Positions 7,770 to 15,482 of a DNA stretch of 64,000 bases are shown in pieces; the stretch's first letter is position 1, and every line of letters starts with the position of its first letter. The translations under genes and the position numbers were made by a program. Source of the DNA: CAYYFX01 sp046330135 (GTDB lineage: Bacteria; ARS69); NCBI GenBank assembly GCA_046330135.1, contig JAXLTI010000005.1, positions 186,001-250,000 of the forward strand. Reading direction: 5' to 3'. Under the pieces are notes generated by a model. The model was not told the DNA's origin and ran no database searches. It saw only the letters and a program-made list of their open reading frames with translations.

Positions 7770-8648
7770 TTGATCCGCAGCATGACGGGCTACGGAGCCG
7801 GGCAAGCGACCCGCGGGGGCGTCCTCGTCCGGGTCGAGATGCGTTCCGTGAACCATCGATTCTTGGACCCCGCGCTGCGGATCTCGCGGGATTACCAAGG
7901 GTTGGAGGACCGGATCCGCGAACGCCTGCGCGCGGCGCTCTCGCGCGGGCGCGTCACCGTCTCGGTGGACGTGGAGACGGAGGGCTCCACCTCGCGCCTC
8001 GTCCTGGACGAGTCGCTCGCGGCGGAGTACCTGACGATCCTGCGCATTCTCGAAGAGAAGCACCACCTCGCGGTCGCCTCGGATTCCGTCGCCTTCGCCC
8101 AGCTTCCGGACCTCGTGCGGCACGAGACCCCGAAGCTGCGGGACGAGGACATCGAGGCGGCTCTGGACGAGGCGATGGACGCGGCGCTCGGTCAGCTGGA
8201 CGCGATGCGCAAGAAGGAGGGGGAAGCGCTCCGCAAGGATCTCGCGGCGCGCCTGGACCGGATCGACGAGATCCTCGAAGCGATCGAGCGGGCGGGCGAG
8301 CGCGCGTCCGAGCGGACGCGGGACCGCATCTCGAGCCGCGTGGCGAGCCTGGTCCCGGAGGGCATCGAGCCGGACACGCAGCGTCTGGCCACCGAGATCG
8401 CCATCCTCGCCGAGAAGGCCGACGTGACCGAGGAGATCGTGCGCTTCCGGGCCCACACGGCGGCGATGCGGGACTTCCTCGGCAAGAGCGACGCGGTGGG
8501 CCGGCGGATGGACTTCCTGCTCCAGGAGATGAACCGGGAGGGGAACACGATCGGATCGAAGTCCTCGAGCGCGGAGATCGCGCACCTGATCGTGGAGGCG
8601 AAAGAGGAGATCGAGCGCCTCCGCGAGCAGGTCCAGAACGTCGAATGA
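7770..8648 (+). CDS. yicC: YicC/YloC-family endoribonuclease (292 aa)
   Basis: This is a member of the YicC/YloC family, implicated in RNA turnover. The N-terminus 'MTGYGAG' and 'VRVEMRSVNHRFLD' and the C-terminal DUF1732 part 'RRMDFLLQEMNREGNTIGSKS' are signatures of the family. The central part is a long charged coiled coil (about 140-210). It starts with TTG at 7770 (L-I-R-S-M-T-G-Y-G); the ATG four codons on is an alternative, but it would cut into the conserved start. It is the first gene of an operon and its stop overlaps the gmk start (ATGA). The pairing with gmk and rpoZ is widespread in bacteria. Confidence 0.9.
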   Translation: MIRSMTGYGAGQATRGGVLVRVEMRSVNHRFLDPALRISRDYQGLEDRIRERLRAALSRGRVTVSVDVETEGSTSRLVLDESLAAEYLTILRILEEKHHLAVASDSVAFAQLPDLVRHETPKLRDEDIEAALDEAMDAALGQLDAMRKKEGEALRKDLAARLDRIDEILEAIERAGERASERTRDRISSRVASLVPEGIEPDTQRLATEIAILAEKADVTEEIVRFRAHTAAMRDFLGKSDAVGRRMDFLLQEMNREGNTIGSKSSSAEIAHLIVEAKEEIERLREQVQNVE

Positions 8649-9319
8649 GCCGGACGCGCCCCGTCTTCCTGCTCGTGATCTCGGGACCTTCCGGCGCGGG
8701 GAAGTCGTCGGTGGCGTCGTGGCTTCTGGAGCACGACCGGGACATCATCCTCTCGGTCTCGTGCACCACGCGGCCGCGGCGCGGCACGGAAGTGGAAGGC
8801 GTGGACTACTTCTTCGTGGAGGACGCGGACTTCCTGGCCCGGCGGGACCGCAACGAGTTCCTGGAGTGGGCGCTGGTGCACGGACACCTGTACGGAACGC
8901 CGCGCGCGTTCGTCGATCGGAAGCTGCGCGAAGGGAAGACGGTGCTCCTGGACATCGACGTGCAGGGTGCCATGAACGTCAAGAAGGTGCGGTCGGATGC
9001 CGTATCCGTGTTCCTGATGCCGCCGAGCGTGGCGGCGCTGGAGGAGAGGCTGCGCGGCCGCAGCACGGACGACGACGCGGTGATCGAGCGCCGGCTCCAT
9101 GCGGCGCGTCAGGAGATGCTCACGGCGCCTGCGTACGACTACATCGTGGTGAACAACGACCTCGAGGACGCGCGGCAATCCGTCCGCGCGATCGTCGAGG
9201 CCGAGCGCTGCCGCGCGTCGCGCGTGCTGACGCCGGCGGCGGGAGAGATCGAGCCCATCCTCGCGGAGATGCGGCTCGAGAGAACCGGGCCGATCCCGGA
9301 GAACCTGGAGCGGAGATGA
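8645..9319 (+). CDS. gmk: Guanylate kinase (224 aa)
   Basis: This enzyme phosphorylates GMP to GDP with ATP in purine nucleotide synthesis. The P-loop 'GPSGAGKSS' is at residues 14-22. The GMP-binding region 'VSCTTRPRRGTEVEGVDYFF' and the lid 'EERLRGRSTDDDAVIERRL' follow, and 'DYIVVNNDLEDA' is the usual C-terminal motif. The ATG overlaps the yicC stop (ATGA) and its own stop overlaps the rpoZ start (ATGA). The length is close to the usual 200-210 residues, with a short C-terminal addition. Confidence 0.95.
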   Translation: MSRTRPVFLLVISGPSGAGKSSVASWLLEHDRDIILSVSCTTRPRRGTEVEGVDYFFVEDADFLARRDRNEFLEWALVHGHLYGTPRAFVDRKLREGKTVLLDIDVQGAMNVKKVRSDAVSVFLMPPSVAALEERLRGRSTDDDAVIERRLHAARQEMLTAPAYDYIVVNNDLEDARQSVRAIVEAERCRASRVLTPAAGEIEPILAEMRLERTGPIPENLERR

Positions 9320-9861
9320 AGGATAACGAGCCGGAGACGAAGGATCTGAAGGACTTGGTCTCGCACGATCTCGATCTCGACGAGGCGGTGGAGCTGTCGG
9401 CGCCGCCCCCGCGCCAGGCGGCGGAGCAGGACTCCGGCCCGCAGGTGCCGAAGCCCTTCGAGCGCCCGCCGGACATCGACCGGAAGATCCGCGCGGCGGT
9501 GGATCGCATGCTCGAGGACGTGCAGAACCCGTACGAGACGGTGGTCGTGGCGGCGCAGGAAGCGCGGCGCCTGAACGAGCGGAAGCTGAAGGCGCGCAGC
9601 ATCCTCAACCAGACCATGGAGCACGTGGAGGAGCTGATCCCCGAGGTTCCGTTCCTGCCGCGGCCCGTCGAGGACGAGGATCCCGAAGTGAAGCCCACGA
9701 ACGAGGCGCTCGAGCGGGTCGCGCTGGGCTTCGTCGACGTCAAGATCGACGAGGAAGACCTGAAGACGATGCCCTGCTACTACGAAGGGGAGATCGACTT
9801 CCCGATGTTCCCGGAGAAGGACCCGGAGGAAGGGACGGACGGTCCCGCCGAGACGGCGTGA
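9316..9861 (+). CDS. rpoZ: RNA polymerase omega subunit, long form (181 aa)
   Basis: Omega helps assemble and stabilise RNA polymerase by binding beta-prime. The core is recognisable at about 70-110, 'NPYETVVVAAQEARRLNERK', matching the family's N-x-Y-E-L-V-L-x-A-A-x-R-A-R-x-L, followed by 'KPTNEALERVALGFVD', matching the K-P-x-x-x-A-L-x-E-I-A element. At 181 residues it is about twice the usual size: an acidic N-terminal extension of about 55 residues and an acidic C-terminal tail ('MFPEKDPEEGTDG') flank the core. The position directly after gmk supports the call. It overlaps coaBC by GTGA. Confidence 0.85.
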   Translation: MKDNEPETKDLKDLVSHDLDLDEAVELSAPPPRQAAEQDSGPQVPKPFERPPDIDRKIRAAVDRMLEDVQNPYETVVVAAQEARRLNERKLKARSILNQTMEHVEELIPEVPFLPRPVEDEDPEVKPTNEALERVALGFVDVKIDEEDLKTMPCYYEGEIDFPMFPEKDPEEGTDGPAETA

Positions 9862-11135
9862 GCGGACGCGGCGGCCGGATCCTCCTGGGTGTCACGGGAT
9901 CCATCGCCGCGTACAAGGCCCCCGAGCTCTGCCGCGAGTTCCGCGACCGCGGCGCGGAGGTCGCCGTCGTCCTGACGAAGGCGGCGAGAGAGTTCATCGG
10001 CGCGGCCACTTTCGAAGCCATGAGCGGCAACCCCGTGGGGATCGATCTCTTCGATCCCCGGGGTCGCGCCGCGCTGCCCCACTGGGTGCAGGGCACGGCG
10101 GCCGCGCGCGGGCCGTACCACCTGGTGCTCGGCGAATGCGCGGACCTGATCCTCGTGGCGCCGGCCACCGCGTCGGTCCTCGCGAAGATGGCGCACGGCG
10201 TGGCGGATGATCTGCTGACGACGCTCCTGCTCGGAACGTCGCGACCGGTGGTGGCGGCGCCCGCGATGAACCACCGCATGTGGGGGCACCCGGCCACGGC
10301 GGCGAACGTGGCGGCGCTCCGCGGACGCGGCGTGAAGGTGATCGAGCCCGCGTCCGGCAAGATGGCGTGGGACACGGAGGCGGAAGGCGCCGGCCGGCTG
10401 CCCGAGCCGGCGGACATCGCGGCGCACGTCTGGCACTTCCTCGAGACGCGCAGCCAGCTCGCGAGCAAGAAGATCGTGGTCTCGGCGGGCGGGACCGAAG
10501 AGCCCGTGGACGCGGTGCGCGTGCTCTCGAATCGCAGCTCGGGCCGGATGGGCGTGGCGGTGGCCGAGGAGGCGCGGGATCGCGGCGCCAACGTGGTGCT
10601 GGTGGCGGCGGCGATGAGCGTGCCGCCGCCGGCGGGGGTGCGCGTGGTGCCCGCGCGCACGGCGGCCGCCCTTTGCGACGCCATGATCGCGGAGTCCCGC
10701 GACGCCGACGTGATCATCATGGCCGCGGCGGTGGCGGACTGGCGCCCGAAGGCGCCGCTCGCGCGCAAGATCTCGAAGTCCGAAGGGCCGCCCGCAATCC
10801 AGCTCGAGCCCACGGACGACGTGCTGGTTCTCCTGCGGGAGAAGGCGCCCAAGGCGGTGCGCGTGGGCTTCGCGCTCGAGACGGGCGACGCGCTCGCCCG
10901 CGCCCGCGCCAAGATGGAGGCGAAGGGTCTCGACCTCATCGTCGTGAACGACGCCACCGAGCCGGGCGCCGGCTTCGAGGTGGAGACGAACCACGTGACG
11001 ATCCTCGTGCGGGACGGAAGTTGCGAGGAGCTGCCGACCCTCCCCAAGCGGGAGGTGGCGTCCCGACTGCTCGACGTGGTGGCCGAAGCCTGCGCCCGCG
11101 CGCGAGCGAGCGCCGGAGCGCCTTCCGGCTCTTGA
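9858..11135 (+). CDS. coaBC: Bifunctional CoaBC: PPC decarboxylase / PPC synthetase (425 aa)
   Basis: This protein joins 4'-phosphopantothenate to cysteine (CoaB, C-terminal half) and decarboxylates the product (CoaC, N-terminal flavoprotein half) in coenzyme A synthesis. CoaC features: 'LGVTGSIAAYKAPEL', the His of 'PYHLVLGECADL' (His88), 'APATASV' and 'PAMNHRMW' (Asn138). CoaB features: 'VSAGGTEEPVDAVRVLSNRSSG' region, 'AAAVADWRP' and 'GFALET'. The flexible lid usually reads A-C-G-x-x-G-x-G-R-(M/L), with Cys as proton donor; here it reads 'KMAWDTEAEGAGRLPEP', so Trp171 stands where Cys is expected, with two extra residues. GTG start, coupled to rpoZ by GTGA. Confidence 0.92.
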   Translation: MSGRGGRILLGVTGSIAAYKAPELCREFRDRGAEVAVVLTKAAREFIGAATFEAMSGNPVGIDLFDPRGRAALPHWVQGTAAARGPYHLVLGECADLILVAPATASVLAKMAHGVADDLLTTLLLGTSRPVVAAPAMNHRMWGHPATAANVAALRGRGVKVIEPASGKMAWDTEAEGAGRLPEPADIAAHVWHFLETRSQLASKKIVVSAGGTEEPVDAVRVLSNRSSGRMGVAVAEEARDRGANVVLVAAAMSVPPPAGVRVVPARTAAALCDAMIAESRDADVIIMAAAVADWRPKAPLARKISKSEGPPAIQLEPTDDVLVLLREKAPKAVRVGFALETGDALARARAKMEAKGLDLIVVNDATEPGAGFEVETNHVTILVRDGSCEELPTLPKREVASRLLDVVAEACARARASAGAPSGS

Positions 11136-11160
11136 CCCGCGAGGGTCGCGCGCCTAACCT
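11132..11160 (+). promoter_or_regulatory. Promoter of the uracil-DNA glycosylase gene
   Basis: TTGACC (11132-11137) and TAACCT (11155-11160) are 17 nt apart. The -35 hexamer overlaps the coaBC stop codon and the start codon of the next gene is 36 nt downstream. Confidence 0.55.
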
Positions 11161-11196
11161 CCGCAGGCCTTCCCGCTCGTCCCGCCCGGAGCGCCC

Positions 11197-12069
11197 ATGA
11201 CCGAGACCCCTTCCCCCTCGGAAGAGATCGCCGACGTCGCCAAGCGCTTGCGCACGGCCGTCGAGATCCAGGCGCTGCTGCGGGACGAGCCCCTCTCCGC
11301 GCCCTCCGCCGCCCTCGCGCCGCTCCGCGCGCCCGGGCCCGCGCGCTCCGCGGGCTCGTCCGCCGTGCCGTCGCCCGCGCCGAAGCCGGCCGCGCCGCCC
11401 CGGCCCGCCCCGGCCGCGCACGTCGAGGAAGCGCCGTCCCTCTCGGCGGTCGAGCCGGCGGCCATGGTGGCCGCTCCGTGGCGGGGGGACCCCTCGCGCT
11501 GCAACTCGCTCGGCGAGCTCCACGACGCCTACGCGGAGTGCCAGCGCTGCGGGCTCGGGAAGACGCGCACGAAGTTCGTCTTCGGCGTGGGCAACCCGCA
11601 CGCGAAGGTCGTGTTCGTGGGCGAGGCGCCGGGGCGGGACGAGGATCTGCAGGGCGAGCCGTTCGTGGGCGCGGCGGGCCAGCTCCTCAACAAGATCCTC
11701 GCCGCGATCGACTTCAAGCGCGAAGACATCTACATCGCGAACATCCTCAAGTGCCGTCCGCCGGGCAACCGGAACCCGGAGCCGATCGAGATCGCCAGCT
11801 GCGAGCCGATCCTCCGCCGACAGATCGAAGTGATCCAGCCGTTGATCCTCTGCACGCTGGGCTCCTTCGCCGCGAAGACGATGCTCGGCGCCACGGAGGG
11901 GATCTCCCGCCTGCGCGGGAGAGTGCACGAATACCGCGGCATCCCGCTGATCCCGACGTTCCATCCGGCCGCTCTCCTCCGGAATCCCGCGTGGAAGCAA
12001 CCGACGTGGGAGGACGTCCAGCTGCTGCGTCGGGAATACGACCGCCTGGTCGCGGCCCAGCGCGACTGA
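11197..12069 (+). CDS. Family 4 uracil-DNA glycosylase, Fe-S type (290 aa)
   Basis: Family 4 enzymes excise uracil from DNA and carry a [4Fe-4S] cluster. The catalytic domain covers about residues 103-290: motif A 'GEAPGRDED' (142-150), 'EPFVGAAGQLLNKIL', 'NILKCRPPGNRNP' and motif B 'HPAALLR' (256-262). Four conserved cysteines are placed to bind the cluster: Cys115 and Cys118 ('YAECQRC'), Cys186 ('LKC') and Cys202 ('ASC'). A disordered Ala/Pro-rich N-terminal extension of about 100 residues precedes the domain, as in many high-GC family members. It has its own promoter and is followed by a 164-nt gap before dnaB. Confidence 0.93.
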   Translation: MTETPSPSEEIADVAKRLRTAVEIQALLRDEPLSAPSAALAPLRAPGPARSAGSSAVPSPAPKPAAPPRPAPAAHVEEAPSLSAVEPAAMVAAPWRGDPSRCNSLGELHDAYAECQRCGLGKTRTKFVFGVGNPHAKVVFVGEAPGRDEDLQGEPFVGAAGQLLNKILAAIDFKREDIYIANILKCRPPGNRNPEPIEIASCEPILRRQIEVIQPLILCTLGSFAAKTMLGATEGISRLRGRVHEYRGIPLIPTFHPAALLRNPAWKQPTWEDVQLLRREYDRLVAAQRD

Positions 12070-12098
12070 CTCTCGCTTGCCGAGTCGCGGTGGACTTC

Positions 12099-12119
12099 TT
12101 GTGCGCCACGCGTGCACAA
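12099..12119. repeat. TTGTGC-N9-GCACAA inverted repeat upstream of dnaB
   Basis: TTGTGC (12099-12104) and GCACAA (12114-12119) are perfect inverse arms around 9 nt, and CACGCGTG inside is itself palindromic. It lies about 115 nt before the dnaB start. It could be an operator; one arm reads TTGTGCACG in reverse, which only loosely resembles a DnaA box. Confidence 0.45.
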
Positions 12120-12233
12120 CCGCCGTGAACTGCGGTTTCCGATCCGTATCACTCGGACTTGCTGGAAGTGAAGAGTTCGTCATGCTAGGTTTCCGAAGGA
12201 ACTACACGCCCCCACCCTCCTCAGAAACCGCCG

Positions 12234-13634
12234 ATGAGCGACACGATCCCGCCCGAGACGGCCGCCAGGGTGACACGCGAAGGCCAGCCGCCACTGCACG
12301 CCGTGCCTCGGCAGGTCGTGCCGGCGGACGAGCACGCCGAGCGTGCGGTCCTCGGAGCGATGATGCTGGATCGCGAGGCGGTCGCTCGCGTCATCGGGAT
12401 CGTGCAGGCGGACGATTTCCATCGTCTCGCCAACCAAGTCGTGTGCGCAGCGGCGTTCCGCCTGTTCGAGAAGGGCGACGCCATCGATCTCGTCACGGTC
12501 GCCGACGAGCTCAGGAAGAGCGGCGACTATCAGCGGGCCGGCGGTGAGGTGGCACTCAGCGAGTTCCTCGACGCGACCGTCACTGCGGCAAACGTCGAGT
12601 ATCACGCGAACATCGTCCGCGAGAAGTCGATCCTCCGGAAGATGATCGAAGTTTCGAGGCGCATTCTCGAAGAGGCGCACTCCGAGCCGCGCGACGTGAT
12701 GGAGTTCATCGACCGCGTCGAGCACAAGATGTTCGAGATCTCGGAAGGCGGGGCGCGCAAGGGATTCGTCGCGATCAAGGAACTCCTGCAGCACAGCTTC
12801 GACAAGATCGAGGAGCTGTACAACGAGAAGCGCCTCATCACCGGCGTGCCGACCGGGTACATCGACCTGGACACCCTGACGTCGGGCTTCCAGCCGTCGG
12901 ATTTCATCGTGGTGGCGGCGCGGCCATCGATGGGAAAGACGGCTTTCATGCTCAACGTCGCGGAACACGTCGCGGTGGAGCACCGGCTGCCGGTGGCGTT
13001 CTTCAGCTTGGAGATGTCCAAGGAAGCGCTCGTGCAGCGGCTCTTCTCGAGTCTCGCGCGCATCGAAGGCGGCCGCCTTCGGACGGGGTTCCTGCGGGAG
13101 AACGACTGGCCGCGGCTCACGACCGCCGCCGGCAAGCTCGCGGAGGCTGAGCTCTGGATCGACGATAGCGCAGGGATCACGGCGCTCGAGATCCGGGCGA
13201 AGGCTCGACGTCTCATGTTGGAGACGAAGGGTCGCCTCGCGATGGTCGTCATCGACTATCTGCAGCTCATTCGCGGACACGGACGAGTCGAGAACCGCCA
13301 GCAGGAGATCTCGAGCATCTCCCGGTCGCTCAAGGGGCTTGCGAAAGAGCTGCACATCCCGGTGGTTGCGCTCTCGCAGCTCAAGCGTCCCACCGAGTCG
13401 AAGGACATCGGTCGCAAGCCTGTTCTCTCGGACCTTCGTGAATCGGGTGCGATTGAACAGGACAGCGACCTCGTGATCTTCATTCATCGTCCCGAGGTCT
13501 ACGGTGTGGCGGAGAAAGAGGGCATTGCCGAGATCATCATCGGCAAGCACCGGAACGGGGCGATCGGACAATTCGAGCTCGCGTTCCAGAAGACGATCAC
13601 TCGCTTCGAGAACCTCGCCCGCGTGCGGGAGTAG
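12234..13634 (+). CDS. dnaB: Replicative DNA helicase DnaB (466 aa)
   Basis: This is the hexameric helicase that unwinds DNA 5' to 3' at the replication fork. The N-terminal domain begins 'EHAERAVLGAMMLD', the linker carries 'ISRSLKGLAKELHIPVVALS'-type RecA-fold motifs further on, and Walker A 'RPSMGKT' is at residues 230-236. 'FFSLEMSKEALVQRL', the Walker B 'MVVIDYLQLI' and the C-terminal 'DLRESGAIEQDSDLV' are all canonical. There is no intein. The gene sits between a DNA repair gene and ispDF rather than next to rpsF-rpsR-rplI, and its third codon positions are somewhat less GC-rich than those around it. Confidence 0.95.
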   Translation: MSDTIPPETAARVTREGQPPLHAVPRQVVPADEHAERAVLGAMMLDREAVARVIGIVQADDFHRLANQVVCAAAFRLFEKGDAIDLVTVADELRKSGDYQRAGGEVALSEFLDATVTAANVEYHANIVREKSILRKMIEVSRRILEEAHSEPRDVMEFIDRVEHKMFEISEGGARKGFVAIKELLQHSFDKIEELYNEKRLITGVPTGYIDLDTLTSGFQPSDFIVVAARPSMGKTAFMLNVAEHVAVEHRLPVAFFSLEMSKEALVQRLFSSLARIEGGRLRTGFLRENDWPRLTTAAGKLAEAELWIDDSAGITALEIRAKARRLMLETKGRLAMVVIDYLQLIRGHGRVENRQQEISSISRSLKGLAKELHIPVVALSQLKRPTESKDIGRKPVLSDLRESGAIEQDSDLVIFIHRPEVYGVAEKEGIAEIIIGKHRNGAIGQFELAFQKTITRFENLARVRE

Positions 13635-13637
13635 CGC

Positions 13638-14858
13638 ATGAGCGCGGAGGCGGTCTCGGGCGAATCGCAGCGGCCGCGCACGGGGGCGGTCGTCGTGGCG
13701 GCGGGACGTTCGGTGCGGATGGCCGGGCTGGACAAGGTGACCACGCCGCTCGGCGGGCGGGCGATGGTGCTGCACTCGCTCCTCGCGCTCGAGCACTGCG
13801 ATCGCGTCGACGAGATCGTCGTGGTGACGCGCGAGGATCTCGAGGAGCGGATCCACGCGCTCGCGGAGTCCGCGGGCTGCACGAAGGTGAAGCGCGTCGT
13901 GCGCGGCGGGGAGACGCGTGCGGAATCCTCGCGCCACGGGCTCGGCGCGCTTCCGCCGGACATCGAGATCGTGCTCATCCACGACGCGGCGCGCCCGCTC
14001 GTCACCTCCGACCTCGTGGCGCGCGTGGCCGACGCGGCCGCCGCTTCGGGCGCGGCCATTCCGGCCCTCGAGCCCGTCGCCACGATCAAGCGCGCCGAGA
14101 ACGGTACCGCGGTGGCCACCTTGGATCGCGCGACCCTGCGCGAGGCGCAGACCCCGCAGGCCTTCCGCCGCGACGTTCTCGCGAAGGCGTTCGTGCGCGC
14201 GGCGAAGGACCATTTCGAAGGCACCGACGAAGCGTCGCTCGTGGAGCGGCTCGGCGTGCCGGTCTCGATCGTGCTCGGCGAGCGTCGCAACCTGAAGATC
14301 ACCGTCCCGGAAGACCTCGCGGTGGCCGAGGCGTTGCTCGCCGGCCTCGCCCCGCCGCAGCAGACGCGCATCGGCTTCGGCTACGACGTCCACCGCCTCG
14401 TGGAAGGCCGCTCGCTCGTGCTCGGCGGGGTCACGATCGAGCATTCGAAGGGGCTGCTCGGCCACTCGGACGCGGACGTCGTGGCGCACGCGGTGTGCGA
14501 TGCGCTCCTCGGAGCCTCCGGCCTCGGCGACCTCGGGGAGCACTTCCCGGATACCGATGTCCTGTGGAAGGACGCGAAGGGGCAGAGGCTCCTCGCCCGG
14601 ACGGTGGAGATTCTGCGCGTTTCCGGGTACGTTCCCGTCAACGTCGACGTCACGGTGGCCGCGCAAGCCCCGAAGCTCGCGCCCCACCGCGAAGCGATGG
14701 TCGGCAACGTCGCGCGGGCGCTCGCGCTCCCCGAATCGCGCGTCTCGGTGAAGTACACCACCACCGAACGGCTCGGCTTCGAGGGTCGCGAGGAAGGCAT
14801 CGCCGCGACCGCAGTAGCGCTCGTGGGTCGCATTCCCCTCGTCCCGGAGGTCCGATGA
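13638..14858 (+). CDS. ispDF: Bifunctional IspD/IspF isoprenoid enzyme (406 aa)
   Basis: This fused enzyme catalyses two MEP-pathway steps. The N-terminal IspD domain (about 1-240) makes CDP-methylerythritol from CTP; 'AVVVAAGRSVRM', 'IHDAARPLV' and 'LREAQTPQAFR' are its motifs. The C-terminal IspF domain (about 246-400) cyclises the 2-phosphate to MEcPP; it shows 'IGFGYDVHRL' with the metal-binding Asp and His, 'LLGHSDADVVAHAVCDALLG' and 'YTTTERLGFEGREEGIAA'. Fusions of the two are known in several lineages. It starts 3 nt after dnaB and overlaps the GNAT gene by ATGA. Confidence 0.94.
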   Translation: MSAEAVSGESQRPRTGAVVVAAGRSVRMAGLDKVTTPLGGRAMVLHSLLALEHCDRVDEIVVVTREDLEERIHALAESAGCTKVKRVVRGGETRAESSRHGLGALPPDIEIVLIHDAARPLVTSDLVARVADAAAASGAAIPALEPVATIKRAENGTAVATLDRATLREAQTPQAFRRDVLAKAFVRAAKDHFEGTDEASLVERLGVPVSIVLGERRNLKITVPEDLAVAEALLAGLAPPQQTRIGFGYDVHRLVEGRSLVLGGVTIEHSKGLLGHSDADVVAHAVCDALLGASGLGDLGEHFPDTDVLWKDAKGQRLLARTVEILRVSGYVPVNVDVTVAAQAPKLAPHREAMVGNVARALALPESRVSVKYTTTERLGFEGREEGIAATAVALVGRIPLVPEVR

Positions 14859-15451
14859 GCTCGTTCACGGTGCGCGCGGCAAAGGCCGCGGACGAGCCCG
14901 TGATCCTCGCGATCGCCAAGGACGAGATGGCGGCGCAGGAGCGCATCGACCCGCGGTTCCGCCTGCGCCCGGACGCCATGGGTCGCTACGCTCTCTACCT
15001 GCGTGACCGCCTGCGCGAGATGGACTCCACGGTGTTCGTGGCGGAGGAGGACGGTCGCATCATCGGCGTGGCCGTCGGATCGATCCGCGTGCAGGACGCC
15101 TTCTTCGAGACCCGCCGCTACGGCTACGTGTCCGACCTCATGGTGGTGCCGGACGCGCGGCGTCGCAGCGTGGGGCGCACGCTCTGGGCGCGCGTGGCGC
15201 TCTGGTTCCGGAGCCTCGGCGTGACGGTCGTGCGGCTGCACGTGGCCACCCGGAGCCCCGAGGCGCGCGCCTTCTGGAAGAGCGCGGGGGCGGAGGACTT
15301 CCTCGCGGAGGCGTGGATCGACCTGCCGGCGATCGTGCCGTGGACCGAAGGGCAGGCGGAGCCGGCGAAGGGAACGTCGAGCGAAGATGCCGCCAACCAC
15401 GCCGACGTGGTGGGCGGGGAGCGTCTGGCCGGGGACTCGGGGATCATCTAG
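14855..15451 (+). CDS. GNAT-family N-acetyltransferase (198 aa)
   Basis: This is a Gcn5-related acetyltransferase of unknown substrate, using acetyl-CoA. The fold is visible as an N-terminal 'FTVRAAKAADEPVILAIAKDE', the beta strands 'VFVAEEDGRIIGVAVG', and the acetyl-CoA loop 'DLMVVPDARRRSVGRTLW' (R-R-x-x-V-G-R, a variant of Q/R-x-x-G-x-G/A). 'LHVATRSPEARAFWKSAGAE' is the usual C-terminal element. It has an ATGA overlap with ispDF. A 7-bp hairpin (15453-15470) directly follows the stop, just before ddl. Confidence 0.85.
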   Translation: MSSFTVRAAKAADEPVILAIAKDEMAAQERIDPRFRLRPDAMGRYALYLRDRLREMDSTVFVAEEDGRIIGVAVGSIRVQDAFFETRRYGYVSDLMVVPDARRRSVGRTLWARVALWFRSLGVTVVRLHVATRSPEARAFWKSAGAEDFLAEAWIDLPAIVPWTEGQAEPAKGTSSEDAANHADVVGGERLAGDSGII

Positions 15452-15452
15452 G

Positions 15453-15470
15453 GCGGGCTCGCCAGCCCGC
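15453..15470 (+). other. Intercistronic hairpin between GNAT gene and ddl
   Basis: GCGGGCT and AGCCCGC form a perfect 7-bp stem around CGCC, starting 2 nt after the TAG and ending just before the ddl ribosome site GGGGAGGGGG. It may modulate ddl translation or partially terminate. Confidence 0.35.
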
Positions 15471-15482
15471 GGGGAGGGGGCG

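Noticed and set aside
12099..12119. DnaA box or replication origin upstream of dnaB
   Set aside because: Only one loose match to a DnaA box is present, there is no AT-rich unwinding region and no dnaA or dnaN nearby.
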